From: Szabonella alba
GTDB lineage: Bacteria; Pseudomonadota; Alphaproteobacteria; Rhodobacterales; Rhodobacteraceae
NCBI RefSeq assembly: GCF_016765775.1
Contig: NZ_JAESVN010000006.1
Location: 186,001-250,000 of the forward strand
Direction: 5' to 3'
DNA: 64,000 bases
The notes beneath the pieces were generated by a model. The model was not told the origin of the DNA, did no database searches, and saw only the letters and a program-made list of their open reading frames with translations. Of this stretch, positions 1 through 8,398 are shown in pieces. Position 1 is the first letter of the stretch. Every line of letters begins with the position of its first letter. A program made the translations under genes and the position numbers.

Positions 1-2
1 CC

Positions 3-632
3 GAAACCGGAATAAAGCGGCAGTTCCGCAATGGTCTGGCCCAGCCCGGTATTGATCGGGTTCAGCACCCCGGCGGTGAATCCCGCCGTCGTGGCCAGCA
101 GCGCCGTGGCGACGGCGGTGATGGAATCGAAGCGCAGCGCGATCATTAAGGGCAGGATCACCGGAACATAGACCAGCGCCAGTTCCTGCGTGCCGATCAG
201 CGTGGCAATCACCGCGAAAGTGACCATCAGAACCGGGATCATCAGAACGCTGCGCCCGGCAAAACGCCGCGTCAGCTTGTCCACCGCGACGTCGATGATG
301 CCGGTATGCCGGATCACCATGAACATGCCCCCGATGATGAGGGTGAAGAACACGACCTGCGCCGCCCCCATCAACCCCAGCGGCACGGCCATCATGAACT
401 GCTCCAGCCCGACGGGGCTGGCCTCGACATAGCGGAAGGTCGCGGCATCGACCGCCACGCGCCCGTTGGGCAGGGTGATCCGGTCATATAGCCCCGCCGG
501 AACGATATGGGTCAGCAATGCTGCAATCGCGGTGAACACGAACAGGATCACATAGATATGCGGCATGCGGGACCGGGGCGCGGTCTCGTCTGTCTCGGGA
601 TCGGGCGCAGGCTCGGTGATGGTGTCGGACAT
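3..632 (-). CDS. YfcC/DcuC-family carboxylate carrier, C-terminus cut off
   Basis: The N-terminal 210 residues of an integral inner-membrane carrier of the YfcC branch of the C4-dicarboxylate anaerobic carrier family; the gene runs off the left edge. A polar N-tail of about 22 residues precedes the first membrane helix, which begins MPHIYVILF and ends in the VPAGLYDR motif typical of this family. Further helices lie near residues 75-105 and 130-170, and the conserved NPINTGLGQTIAELPLYSG stretch sits at the cut end. The start ATG has a GGGAG site just upstream. Members take up dicarboxylates or amino-acid-like substrates; the substrate here cannot be told. The divergent GntR gene is the likely regulator. 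Confidence 0.8.
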   Translation of the reverse strand, partial: MSDTITEPAPDPETDETAPRSRMPHIYVILFVFTAIAALLTHIVPAGLYDRITLPNGRVAVDAATFRYVEASPVGLEQFMMAVPLGLMGAAQVVFFTLIIGGMFMVIRHTGIIDVAVDKLTRRFAGRSVLMIPVLMVTFAVIATLIGTQELALVYVPVILPLMIALRFDSITAVATALLATTAGFTAGVLNPINTGLGQTIAELPLYSGF

Positions 633-722
633 GTCGGTCTCCCTGATTTCGGGCCGGGGTTCCGGCCAGGCGAAGTGCCCTTTTGTGGGCATCTTTTGTA
701 TTATCTCTTGTAAAATGTTACC

Positions 723-740
723 TGACAGATCAAACTGTCA
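723..740. promoter_or_regulatory. Inverted repeat TGACAG-N6-CTGTCA, candidate GntR operator
   Basis: Perfect 6-bp arms (723-728 and 735-740) lie in the divergent region between the YfcC-type carrier (start 632) and the GntR regulator (start 810). The flanking sequence is AT-rich for this genome, as expected for a promoter region. Autoregulation of this kind is common for FCD-type GntR proteins; binding here is inference. Confidence 0.35.
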
Positions 741-809
741 CCACCTGTAAAATCAGGAAAGACCCTTAGGGGTTTTTTGATAATCACACGCGGCCTTGGG
801 CAAGACATC

Positions 810-1466
810 ATGAAACAACCCCCTGACCTGCAATCGGAACAGGCCTTTCAGGCCCTGTTGGTCGCGCTGCGCGACGGACGGCTGCGCAGCAGTGAGTTTC
901 ACACTGTTCCGGCACTGGTCGAGGTTCTGGGCTTTCCGCTTGCCCCAACGCGCGAGGCGGTCAAACGCGCGGAGGATCAGTCGCTGGTGACGATCCTGCC
1001 CAAGCGCGGCGTTCTGATCATGGAGGCCGGGCCTGATACGACCCGCGCCTGCATGGACATGCGCGCCACACTGGAAACCGAAGGCGTGCGCCGCCTGCTG
1101 CTGGCCGGGCGGCCCGATCTGGCAGATCTGCGCGCAACGCATGAGGCGCTGCTGCATGAGGCGCGGACCGATCCGGGGGCCGATCTGTCGCGGCGCGCGC
1201 TGGCCACCGATCTGTCCCTGCATGATTTCATGGCGCGCGGGCTGGACAACATCTTTCTGCGGCAGGCCTATGAGGCGAACCGCAGCCGCATCACCGTGAT
1301 CCAGAATGTCCGCGCCTTCCTGCCCGACCGGGTGATCCCGGCGATGGAGGAACATCTGGCCATCATCGACGCCATCGAGACCGGCAGTGCCGAGACTGCG
1401 GCCACTGAGATCCGCCGCCATTTGCGGCTGACCCTGCGCTGGTGGGGCGTGGCGATTCCCGGCTGA
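810..1466 (+). CDS. GntR-family regulator, FCD (FadR-like) type
   Basis: A 218-residue DNA-binding repressor. An N-terminal winged helix-turn-helix (about residues 5-70, ending PKRGVLIM) is followed by an all-helical FCD ligand domain with metal-type residues in LSLHDFMA and a C-terminal EEHLAIIDAIETG...HLRLTL. The HTH is divergent: the usual G-x-SRTPVREAL reads LAPTREAVKRA. The ATG at 810 was preferred; an in-frame TTG at 777 would add 11 residues that match nothing conserved. It diverges from the carrier gene and probably controls it in response to the transported acid or a product. Confidence 0.8.
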   Translation: MKQPPDLQSEQAFQALLVALRDGRLRSSEFHTVPALVEVLGFPLAPTREAVKRAEDQSLVTILPKRGVLIMEAGPDTTRACMDMRATLETEGVRRLLLAGRPDLADLRATHEALLHEARTDPGADLSRRALATDLSLHDFMARGLDNIFLRQAYEANRSRITVIQNVRAFLPDRVIPAMEEHLAIIDAIETGSAETAATEIRRHLRLTLRWWGVAIPG

Positions 1467-1499
1467 CCACGCGGCCCCGCATCCCCGCTGCATAGCGGG

Positions 1500-2594
1500 T
1501 CAGGGCAAAAGACGGTTACCGACATTTTCCTGCGCGATGGCCACGGTTTTCAGAATCGCAAACACCGGCCGGCCCGGCTGCAGATCCAGCGCCAGCAGGG
1601 ATCGTTTGGTGATCCGCGACAACAGCACCTCATCGCCGACCCGCAGGCGGACCAACGCGCCCGGCCCCTCACCGGGATGGATCTGTTCCACCGTGGCGGA
1701 CAGGATGTTCAGCGCCGACAGGCCCCGGGGCCGTTCCGTCGCAAGGATCACGTCCTGCGCCAGTATGCGCAGGCGAAGGCGGCTGCCCGGACCGGCCGCT
1801 ACCCCCGGCAGCCAAAGCGGACCGCCCGCCGTTTCCATCCGCGACAGACCGTCCGCCTCCTGCGCGACCAGACGCACCGACAAGAGCGCCCCCGCCTCTC
1901 GCAGCCCAAGGGCCGGGGCCAGACGGGCATCGGCCATCACCGCATCCGCCGGGCCTGCCGCCAGAACCCGCCCCGCCTCCATCAAGACGACCGTGGTGGC
2001 CAGCCGCGCCACCTCGGCCACGGAATGGCTGACATAGAGGATCGGCAGGCCCAACGCGTCGCGCAAGCGTTCCAGATAGGGCAGGATTTCGGCCTTGCGG
2101 GCCTCATCCAGCGCGGCAAGCGGTTCATCCATCAGCAAAAGGCGCGGATTGGACAGGATCGCGCGGCCAATGGCGACGCGCTGCCGCTCTCCGCCCGACA
2201 GGGTGCCGGGGCGCCGGTCCAGCAGGGCGTCAAGCCCCAGCAAGGCCACGATGCGGGCGGGATCGGCCCCCTGCCGTCCCGGTGCGAACCAGCGACCGTA
2301 AAGCAGGTTCTGCCGCACCGTCAGATGCGGAAACAGCCGCGCGTCCTGAAACACATAGCCCATGCGGCGGCGATGCGGCGGCTGCATCACCCCCAACGCA
2401 GTATCCAACAGAACCCTGTCCTCCAGCGTGATCCGCCCCCGGTCGGGCCGCAACAGCCCCGCCACCGCATTGACCACGCTGGACTTGCCCGAACCCGACC
2501 GCCCGAACAGCGCCGTCACCCCCGCAGGGGCCTCAAACTCCGCATCCAGCGTGAAATCGCCAAAGCGGTGATGCAGATCGACCGTCAGCGTCAT
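1500..2594 (-). CDS. modC: Molybdate ABC transporter ATP-binding protein ModC
   Basis: The 364-residue ATPase that powers molybdate import with ModB and ModA. Visible are Walker A GRSGSGKSS near residue 31, the signature [16 protein letters not shown], Walker B LLLMDEPLAAL, and a C-terminal Mop/TOBE domain (last 70 residues), which separates ModC from other importers. The ATG overlaps the modB stop by 4 bp (ATGA), so the two are translationally coupled. The frame stays open upstream through modB, but that part has no conserved content, so the apparent longer protein is not real. Confidence 0.93.
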   Translation of the reverse strand: MTLTVDLHHRFGDFTLDAEFEAPAGVTALFGRSGSGKSSVVNAVAGLLRPDRGRITLEDRVLLDTALGVMQPPHRRRMGYVFQDARLFPHLTVRQNLLYGRWFAPGRQGADPARIVALLGLDALLDRRPGTLSGGERQRVAIGRAILSNPRLLLMDEPLAALDEARKAEILPYLERLRDALGLPILYVSHSVAEVARLATTVVLMEAGRVLAAGPADAVMADARLAPALGLREAGALLSVRLVAQEADGLSRMETAGGPLWLPGVAAGPGSRLRLRILAQDVILATERPRGLSALNILSATVEQIHPGEGPGALVRLRVGDEVLLSRITKRSLLALDLQPGRPVFAILKTVAIAQENVGNRLLP

Positions 2595-3289
2595 CGCCCG
2601 GATATCCTGCCTGCCACCACCCGGCTGATCCATTCCGACAGCAAAAGCGCCGCCATGGCGATCACGATGGCGATCAGCACCAGCCGGAAGGCCTGCGCAT
2701 CCCCGCCCGGCACCTGAAGGAAGGAATAGATCGCCGAAGGCAGGGTCTGGGTCTGGCCGGGAATATTGGAAACAAAGGTAATCGTCGCGCCGAATTCGCC
2801 CATCGCCTTGGCAAAGGCAAGGATCGCCCCCGCAACGATCCCCGGCAGGATCAGGGGCAGCGTGACGGTCACGAAGACCCAGACGCGCGATGCGCCCAGT
2901 GTCGAAGCCGCCTCTTCCAGTTTCGGATCGACCGCCTCGATCGCCAGCCGGATGGCCCGCACCATCAGCGGAAAAGCCATGACGGCAGCGGCCAGTGCCG
3001 CCCCCGTCCAGCGGAAGGCCAGCACGATGCCGAACCACTGGTCCAGAAACTGACCGACCGCGCCACGCCGCCCGAAGGTCAGCAGCAAGAGATAGCCGGT
3101 GACGACCGGCGGCAGGATCAGCGGCAGATGCACAAGCCCGTTCAGGATCTGCCGACCCCAGAAATCCCAGCGCGCCAGCGCATAGGCCACCAGCACTCCC
3201 AGCGGCAGGCTGAGCAGCGTCGCCCAGAATGAAACCCGCAGCGACAGTGCCACGGCGTTCCATTCTTCGGGGGACAGGAGTTCGGTCAT
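2591..3289 (-). CDS. modB: Molybdate ABC transporter permease ModB
   Basis: A 232-residue inner-membrane permease of the molybdate/sulfate type with about five to six helices. It carries the cytoplasmic EAA loop (EAASTLGASRVWVFVTVTLP) that docks on ModC, and the conserved AKAMGEFGATITF. Length is normal for ModB. It lies 20 bp downstream of modA and overlaps modC, so modABC is one operon. Confidence 0.93.
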   Translation of the reverse strand: MTELLSPEEWNAVALSLRVSFWATLLSLPLGVLVAYALARWDFWGRQILNGLVHLPLILPPVVTGYLLLLTFGRRGAVGQFLDQWFGIVLAFRWTGAALAAAVMAFPLMVRAIRLAIEAVDPKLEEAASTLGASRVWVFVTVTLPLILPGIVAGAILAFAKAMGEFGATITFVSNIPGQTQTLPSAIYSFLQVPGGDAQAFRLVLIAIVIAMAALLLSEWISRVVAGRISGR

Positions 3290-3309
3290 GCAGGGGGTCC
3301 GGGCCAGGA

Positions 3310-4083
3310 TCAGTTCAGGATGGCAAATCCCTCGGCCTTGAAAATCGCATCGGCAGCGTCCGAGGACAATGCCTCATAAAACGCGCGATCCGCTGCATCC
3401 GCCGCCCCGGTCAGGACCGCGCCCGGATAGACAATTGCCGGATAGCTGTCAGCGGGAAAGGTGCCTACCACGGTCACAGTGTCATCGGCGGCAGCATCCG
3501 TCGCATAGACGATGCCAAAGGGTGCCTCACCGGTTGAAACCAGCGCAAGTGCCGCGCGCACATTGTCCGACTGGGCGACCAAAGGCTCCACCCCCGACCA
3601 GAGGTCCAGCGTTTCCAGCGCCGCCTTGCCATATTGCCCCGCAGGCACCGCATCGACCAGCGCCATCGCCAACCGCTCGCCCCCCAGCAACGCAGGCAGA
3701 TCCAGATCGGGACCGATTTCGACCGGAGTCACATCTGCGCCATGCGCGATCAGGACCAGTGAATTGCCGAACAGGTCGCTGCGGCGCTGGTCGGCGATCA
3801 GCCCCGCCTTTTCAACCTCATCCATCCAGTTGACCGCCGCCGAGATGAAGATATCGGCCGGTGCCCCTTCGATGATCTGCCGGGCAAGCTGGTTCGATCC
3901 GGCATAGCTGATCGTGACCTGATGGCCGGTTTCAGCCTCGAATCCGGCGGCAACCGCATCGAGCGCGTTTTTCATCGAAGCGGCGGCAAAAACCACGACC
4001 TCATCGGCATGGACGGCAGGGGCGGTCAGCGTCACGGCCAGAAGCGGTGCGAGGGCAAGACGGGAAAGGCGCGAAAGGGGCAT
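3310..4083 (-). CDS. modA: Periplasmic molybdate-binding protein ModA
   Basis: A 257-residue binding protein that captures molybdate or tungstate for ModBC. A Sec signal peptide (MPLSRLSRLALAPLLAVTLT...VHA) is followed by the ModA core with FAAASMKNALDAV and ISYAGSNQLARQI, which form the oxyanion pocket. The start was set at the ATG with GGAGGT 6 bases upstream; an earlier in-frame ATG would put 12 polar residues ahead of the signal peptide. The leader carries the palindrome at 4097-4116. Confidence 0.93.
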   Translation of the reverse strand: MPLSRLSRLALAPLLAVTLTAPAVHADEVVVFAAASMKNALDAVAAGFEAETGHQVTISYAGSNQLARQIIEGAPADIFISAAVNWMDEVEKAGLIADQRRSDLFGNSLVLIAHGADVTPVEIGPDLDLPALLGGERLAMALVDAVPAGQYGKAALETLDLWSGVEPLVAQSDNVRAALALVSTGEAPFGIVYATDAAADDTVTVVGTFPADSYPAIVYPGAVLTGAADAADRAFYEALSSDAADAIFKAEGFAILN

Positions 4084-4096
4084 GGAACCTCCGGCA

Positions 4097-4116
4097 ATAT
4101 GTTTCTGAAAACATAT
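4097..4116. promoter_or_regulatory. Palindrome ATATGTTT-N4-AAACATAT, candidate ModE operator
   Basis: A perfect 8-bp inverted repeat with a 4-bp spacer lies 13 bp upstream of the modA start codon and just ahead of its ribosome-binding site. ModE-type regulators bind AT-rich palindromes in mod promoters, and a ModE-like gene lies immediately upstream, so a repressor site is the simplest reading. A hairpin in the leader mRNA is the alternative. Confidence 0.5.
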
Positions 4117-4144
4117 CACCCAAGGCCAAGCTCACAGGCAAGCG

Positions 4145-4516
4145 TTATTTCCCGCCAGACAGATCGCTTTCGTCGCTGCGGCGCAGCATAAGCTCGAGCG
4201 CGGCAACGGGTCCGGCACTGGCGGCTTCGGCCCGCGTCAAGGCATCGTGATAAAGCCGCAGAACCTCGGCCCCTGCATCGGTCAGTTGCGCGCCACCGCC
4301 CCCCGGACCACCCCGGACCCGCGCCACCAGCGGATCGCGAAAGGCCGCGTTCATCTCCTCGACCAGCATCCAGGCGCGCTTGTAGCTCATGTCCATCTGT
4401 CGCCCCGCCGCCGCGATGGACCCGGTTTCCCGGATATGCTGCAACAATTCGGCCTTGCCCGGCCCGATCATCGCCCCGTCAAACAGGATGCGCAGTTTCA
4501 GGGCGGTCATGGTCAT
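4145..4516 (-). CDS. modE: Short ModE-like regulator (HTH domain only)
   Basis: About 123 residues matching the N-terminal winged-HTH of ModE (LDFA-type: ETGSIAAAGRQMDMSYKRAWMLVEEMN...RGGPGGGGAQLTDAGAEVL). The two Mop/TOBE molybdate-binding domains of E. coli ModE are absent; the protein ends about 30 residues after the HTH. Such single-domain ModE proteins are common in alphaproteobacteria. The start is uncertain: two ATGs (4516 and 4510) lie near an AAGGA site. The gene sits 61 bp upstream of modA on the same strand and likely controls modABC through the palindrome between them. Confidence 0.85.
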   Translation of the reverse strand: MTMTALKLRILFDGAMIGPGKAELLQHIRETGSIAAAGRQMDMSYKRAWMLVEEMNAAFRDPLVARVRGGPGGGGAQLTDAGAEVLRLYHDALTRAEAASAGPVAALELMLRRSDESDLSGGK

Positions 4517-4591
4517 CCTGTCCTTCTTGCTGCCCCGGATGTTCCCCAAAGCGTCCCCCGGCTGCAAGCACGCAACGCGGCGTCGGTGCGT

Positions 4592-5218
4592 TCAACGCTC
4601 CATCGCGCCCTTGCCTGCAAGGATCCTGTCGCGGAATTTCGCAATCCGCGCAATGCGGGTGGCGCTTTGCTTTGCCTGCCCGATGGCGAAGACATAGCTT
4701 TTCTGCCTCCCCGGTGTCAGCGCATGGAAGGCCTCGGCCAGTTCGGGGTCACTGTCCAGCGCCTCGGCCAGTTCCTCGGGCATCTCGGCCCGGGTTTCGG
4801 CCTTGGGCGGCTTCGTTCCCGCCTCGGCGTGATCCATCAACTGCCGCAGGAAATCGCGGATCGCCGGTTCCATCCCTGCGGCCTGCGCCGCATCGGTGAA
4901 GCGCAGCACCGCCGGTGTCGCGCTGTTCGGCCCTGCCGGTTCCAGCAGGCCGTCCTTGTCCGTCAGCAACCCCGCATTCATGAAGCTGAGCCGGAAATCC
5001 CCCCGCAACGCCCCGAACAGGGCAATGTTGCGCCCGGCATGGATGTAGGTCGGATGCCCCCATTTCACGGTTTCCTGCAACCCCATATCCAGACAGATCC
5101 GCCGCAGATGCTTCAGCCCCCCGACCCAGCGCTGCACCGAACAATCCGGCGTCGCGAACCGCGCGCAGCGGCCGCATCCCTTGAGGAAGTAATCGTCGGC
5201 ATCGGTTATCATTGCCAT
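4592..5218 (-). CDS. YdeI/OmdA-type DUF1801 domain protein
   Basis: A 208-residue cytoplasmic protein of the YdeI family. A DUF1801 domain (about residues 15-120, with VKWGHPTYIHAGRNIALFGA) is followed by a basic helical tail typical of the bacteriocin-protection/OmdA region (FHALTPGRQKSYVFAIGQAKQ and R-rich repeats). The function of the family is poorly known. The start ATG was chosen for its GGAGGG at 6 bp. It appears to be a single-gene unit between the molybdate and cobalamin blocks and shows no functional link to either. Confidence 0.75.
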   Translation of the reverse strand: MAMITDADDYFLKGCGRCARFATPDCSVQRWVGGLKHLRRICLDMGLQETVKWGHPTYIHAGRNIALFGALRGDFRLSFMNAGLLTDKDGLLEPAGPNSATPAVLRFTDAAQAAGMEPAIRDFLRQLMDHAEAGTKPPKAETRAEMPEELAEALDSDPELAEAFHALTPGRQKSYVFAIGQAKQSATRIARIAKFRDRILAGKGAMER

Positions 5219-5349
5219 TTCCGGCCCTCCATCCCCCGGCCCTTCCATCGCCTGGTTGTCTTCGGGCGCAGCCTAGCACAGGGGCACGGCCATGGGGACG
5301 GTGCAAACCCCCCTTGGCAGTCCCTTCGCTGACTGATAGCTTGGCGGCA

Positions 5350-5534
5350 CTTTGGTCCGGGCGGTATGCCGTCCGGTAATAGGGAACGTGGTGCGGATCA
5401 CCCTTCGGGGCCCAATTCCACGACTGCCCCCGCAACTGTAAGCGGCGAGCGGAACCGGAAAGACCACTGCGGCCCGAAGGGCGGCGGGAAGGTCCGGTCG
5501 AGCGATGACCCGCAAGTCAGGAGACCTGCCAAGG
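5350..5534 (+). ncRNA. Adenosylcobalamin riboswitch
   Basis: The leader of btuB shows the cobalamin riboswitch core in order: AGGGAA-N3-GGTG near 5390, CTGCCCCCGCAACTGTAAG near 5424-5442, CCACTG near 5464, CGGGAAGG near 5485, and ACCCGCAAGTCAGGAGACC near 5508-5526. It lies 5' of the B12 transport operon, so high adenosylcobalamin should lower expression of btuB and downstream genes. Ends are approximate. Confidence 0.95.
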
Positions 5535-5577
5535 TGATCACCTTTTCCGCTGCGCGGGGCGCGCAGGGGAAGGCGGG

Positions 5578-5618
5578 CATCCGCCAGTGGTGACGTGTCA
5601 CACGTCGCGGGCGGAGCA
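5578..5618 (+). promoter_or_regulatory. Candidate riboswitch expression platform
   Basis: Between the aptamer and btuB lies GACGTG-TCA-CACGTC (5592-5606), a perfect 6-bp stem nested between CCGCC (5581) and GGCGG (about 5610). No U-tract follows, so translational or Rho-linked control is more likely than intrinsic termination. Inference from position and pairing only. Confidence 0.4.
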
Positions 5619-5679
5619 GTTCTCCCGTGCATATCGCATCACGCGGCGGCAAAGACCGCCGTAACGGGGGAACAGGAAG

Positions 5680-7557
5680 ATGCAAGGCATCTCACGTATC
5701 GCACTCATGGCCGCGCTGGCGGCCACATCCAACATCCTTGTCGCCAGCCATGCCGGGGCGCAGCAGGCAACCACCAGCACCGATTTCGGCGAGGTTCTGG
5801 GCACGATCAGCCTGACGGCCTCCTCCGAACCGGTGGAAATTGGCCGTACCGGCGCCACGGTCGATGTGGTGACTGAAGAGGATATCAGAAAGGCGGGCGA
5901 CATTTCGGCGGCCACGCTTCTGGCGCGTTTGCCCGGTGTCAGCATGACACGCAACGGCGGGCTCGGCGCCTCGTCCGCGCTGCGGCTGCGGGGTCTGTCA
6001 GGGCCCTATATCGGTGTGCGCATCGACGGTATCGACGTGGCCGACCCCTCGGGCACGCAATGCGCCTATGACTTCGGCACGACCACCATGGGCGGCATCA
6101 GCCGGATCGAGGTGTTGCGCGGATCACAATCGGCGCTTTACGGGTCCGAGGCGATTGGCGGTGTGGTCGACATCACCACCTGGCGCCCCACCCGGCAGGG
6201 CACGCAGGCCGAAGTGGCCATCGAAGGCGGCTCGGACAGCACCTATAGCGGCACGGTCTCGGCGGGCCTGCTGACCGACCGCGCCGAACTGGCCTTCACC
6301 CTCAGCCGCACCAAGACGGACGGTATTTCGGCCTATGCTTTCGGCACCGAGGACGACGCTTTCCGCGCCACGAATCTCAGCTTTTCGGCGGCCTATGACC
6401 TGACCGAAACGATGCGGATCGGCCTCAACGGCTTCGGGCGCGACAGCTATACCGAATATGACACTCAGTTCAGCGATGCCGATAATGTCGAAAACGGCAA
6501 GCTGCGCGGAGCGCGCATTTTCCTTCAGGCTGAAACCGGCGCGGTTCAGCATCACCTTTCCTATGCCCATACCAAGACCCAGCGCATCTATAACGAAGCC
6601 TTCTCGGATTCCAGCTATGACGGCAAGCGCGACCAGTTGCGCTATACCGGCAACTGGCAAGCGAGCGAACAGCTCTCGCTCAACTGGGGGCTCGACTGGA
6701 CGAAAGAGAAATTCGATTCGGTCTACGCCTCGTCCTTCGGCACGACGCTGGAAGGCGGCGATGTCTGGACCCGGGCTGTCCATACCGAACTGCTTTATGC
6801 GCCGACACAGGATCTGGATCTGTCACTCGCGGTCCGCAGGGACGATCATGAAAACTTTGGCGGCAAGACCACCGGCAGGGCCGCGTTGGCCTGGCGTCCG
6901 ACCAATGACTGGGTGATCCGCGCCGTCGCCTCGACCGGATTCCGCGCGCCGTCGCTTTATGAAATGTATAACGGCTTTGGCGGGAACCCCGACCTTCAGC
7001 CCGAGACCAGCCGCAGCTTTGAACTCGGTGCCGAATACCTGCTGCCGGGCGGTTCCGTTCAGGCGACGCTTTTCGACACCACGATCAAGGACAAGATCGA
7101 CTGGCAGGGGGCGGGCTATATCCAGATCCCGGGCGACACCCGCACCCGCGGTATCGAGCTTACGGGCAAATACCAGATCGCCCCTGACTGGGAACTTTTC
7201 GGCATCTACACCTATACCGATGCGATGACCCGAAATGCTGGTGGCGAGACCCGGCTAGCCCGTGTGCCGCGCCATGACCTGAACCTTGGGCTTGAGGGCC
7301 AGATCACCGACCGCATCGCTACGGTGGTTTCGGTCAAGCGTGTGATCGACTTCTATGACGATTACTTCTCGGGTGGCACGGTCCGCACCAAGATGCCGGA
7401 CTATACGCTTGTCAACGTCTCGGTCAGCTATGCGATCAACGAAACGACACAGGCCCATCTGCGCGTCGAGAACCTGTTCGATAAGGATTATCAGACCTCC
7501 TATAACTATGGCCAGCCGGGAAGGTCGGTTTATGTGGGCCTGCGCAGTTCGTTCTAA
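5680..7557 (+). CDS. btuB: TonB-dependent outer-membrane cobalamin receptor BtuB
   Basis: A 625-residue outer-membrane receptor that imports cobamides with energy from TonB-ExbBD. A signal peptide ends near GAQ (residue 28). A plug domain follows (about 55-165, with GATVDVVTEEDIRKAG, LARLPGVSMTRNGG and EVLRGSQSALYGSEAIGGVV), then a 22-strand type barrel ending in VYVGLRSSF with the terminal Phe used by the BAM complex. The riboswitch directly upstream fixes the substrate class as cobalamin. It begins the btuB-F-C-D-cbiZ operon; btuF starts inside its last codons. Confidence 0.93.
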   Translation: MQGISRIALMAALAATSNILVASHAGAQQATTSTDFGEVLGTISLTASSEPVEIGRTGATVDVVTEEDIRKAGDISAATLLARLPGVSMTRNGGLGASSALRLRGLSGPYIGVRIDGIDVADPSGTQCAYDFGTTTMGGISRIEVLRGSQSALYGSEAIGGVVDITTWRPTRQGTQAEVAIEGGSDSTYSGTVSAGLLTDRAELAFTLSRTKTDGISAYAFGTEDDAFRATNLSFSAAYDLTETMRIGLNGFGRDSYTEYDTQFSDADNVENGKLRGARIFLQAETGAVQHHLSYAHTKTQRIYNEAFSDSSYDGKRDQLRYTGNWQASEQLSLNWGLDWTKEKFDSVYASSFGTTLEGGDVWTRAVHTELLYAPTQDLDLSLAVRRDDHENFGGKTTGRAALAWRPTNDWVIRAVASTGFRAPSLYEMYNGFGGNPDLQPETSRSFELGAEYLLPGGSVQATLFDTTIKDKIDWQGAGYIQIPGDTRTRGIELTGKYQIAPDWELFGIYTYTDAMTRNAGGETRLARVPRHDLNLGLEGQITDRIATVVSVKRVIDFYDDYFSGGTVRTKMPDYTLVNVSVSYAINETTQAHLRVENLFDKDYQTSYNYGQPGRSVYVGLRSSF

Positions 7558-8398
7558 GATAGCGGCGGGGGCGCTTTGCCTTGCCTTTGGCGGGGCGGGC
7601 GCCCCCGCCCTTGCCGATACCCCCGCGCCGCAGCGGGTGGTATCGCTCAATCTATGCACCGATCAGCTGGCCATGCTGCTGGCCGCTCCGGGGCAGCTTC
7701 GTTCCGTATCGCATCTGGCGGCCGATCCGCGCAGTTCGGCCATGGCGGATGCGGCGCGCGCCTATCCGGCCAATCATGGGCGGGCCGAAGAGATCTATCT
7801 GATGCGCCCCGATCTGGTTCTGGCGGGAACCTATACCGCGCGGGCCACGGTCGCGATGCTGGAACGGCTGGGCCTCAGAGTCGAAACCTTCGAACCCGTG
7901 ACCTCGCTGGATGAAGTCCCCGCGCAGATCCGCCGGATCGGTGCCCTTCTGGGGCGCAAGGCGGAGGCCGAGGCGATGGTCGCCACGTTTCACGATGACC
8001 TTGCCGCGCTGCGCCCCGAGGGTCCCACCCGTCCCCGCGTGGCGCTTTACGATGCAAGCGGCTATACGACCGGGGATCGCGGCCTTGCAGGCCAGATCCT
8101 GAACGCGGCCGGCCTTGCCAATATCGCCGTCGAGGCGGGTCTGTCCGGGGGCGGCTATCTGCCGCTGGAACTGCTTGTCATGCTGAACCCCGAAGCCGTC
8201 ATCACCAGCCACCCCTATCCGGGCGCCTCGCGCGCCGAAGAGGTCATGCGTCACCCGGCGGTTGCCGCCGTCGGCACCGATGCCGCGCGTGGCACCTTTT
8301 CGGACAGGCACTGGGTCTGCGGCACGCCGCATGTCCTGCAGGCGGTGGCCGAAATGGTCGCGCTACGCCGTGGGTTGACCGGGGCGGAGGGCGGCTGA
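7532..8398 (+). CDS. btuF: Periplasmic cobalamin-binding protein BtuF
   Basis: A 288-residue class III binding protein that carries cobamide from BtuB to BtuCD. A Sec signal peptide (MWACAVRSKIAAGALCLAFG...ALA) precedes the PQRVVSLNLCTDQLAM motif of BtuF-like proteins; LMRPDLVLAGTYTA and LELLVMLNPEAVITSHP mark the two lobes. The start ATG at 7532 overlaps the btuB end by 26 bp and is the only nearby start that gives a signal peptide. Its stop overlaps the btuC ATG by one base. Confidence 0.88.
   Translation: MWACAVRSKIAAGALCLAFGGAGAPALADTPAPQRVVSLNLCTDQLAMLLAAPGQLRSVSHLAADPRSSAMADAARAYPANHGRAEEIYLMRPDLVLAGTYTARATVAMLERLGLRVETFEPVTSLDEVPAQIRRIGALLGRKAEAEAMVATFHDDLAALRPEGPTRPRVALYDASGYTTGDRGLAGQILNAAGLANIAVEAGLSGGGYLPLELLVMLNPEAVITSHPYPGASRAEEVMRHPAVAAVGTDAARGTFSDRHWVCGTPHVLQAVAEMVALRRGLTGAEGG

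Noticed and set aside
1500-3263. A 587-codon open frame that would fuse a long N-terminus to ModC
   Set aside because: The upstream part is the wrong frame of modB with low-complexity composition. ModC starts at 2594 with an ATGA overlap and a family-typical N-terminus.
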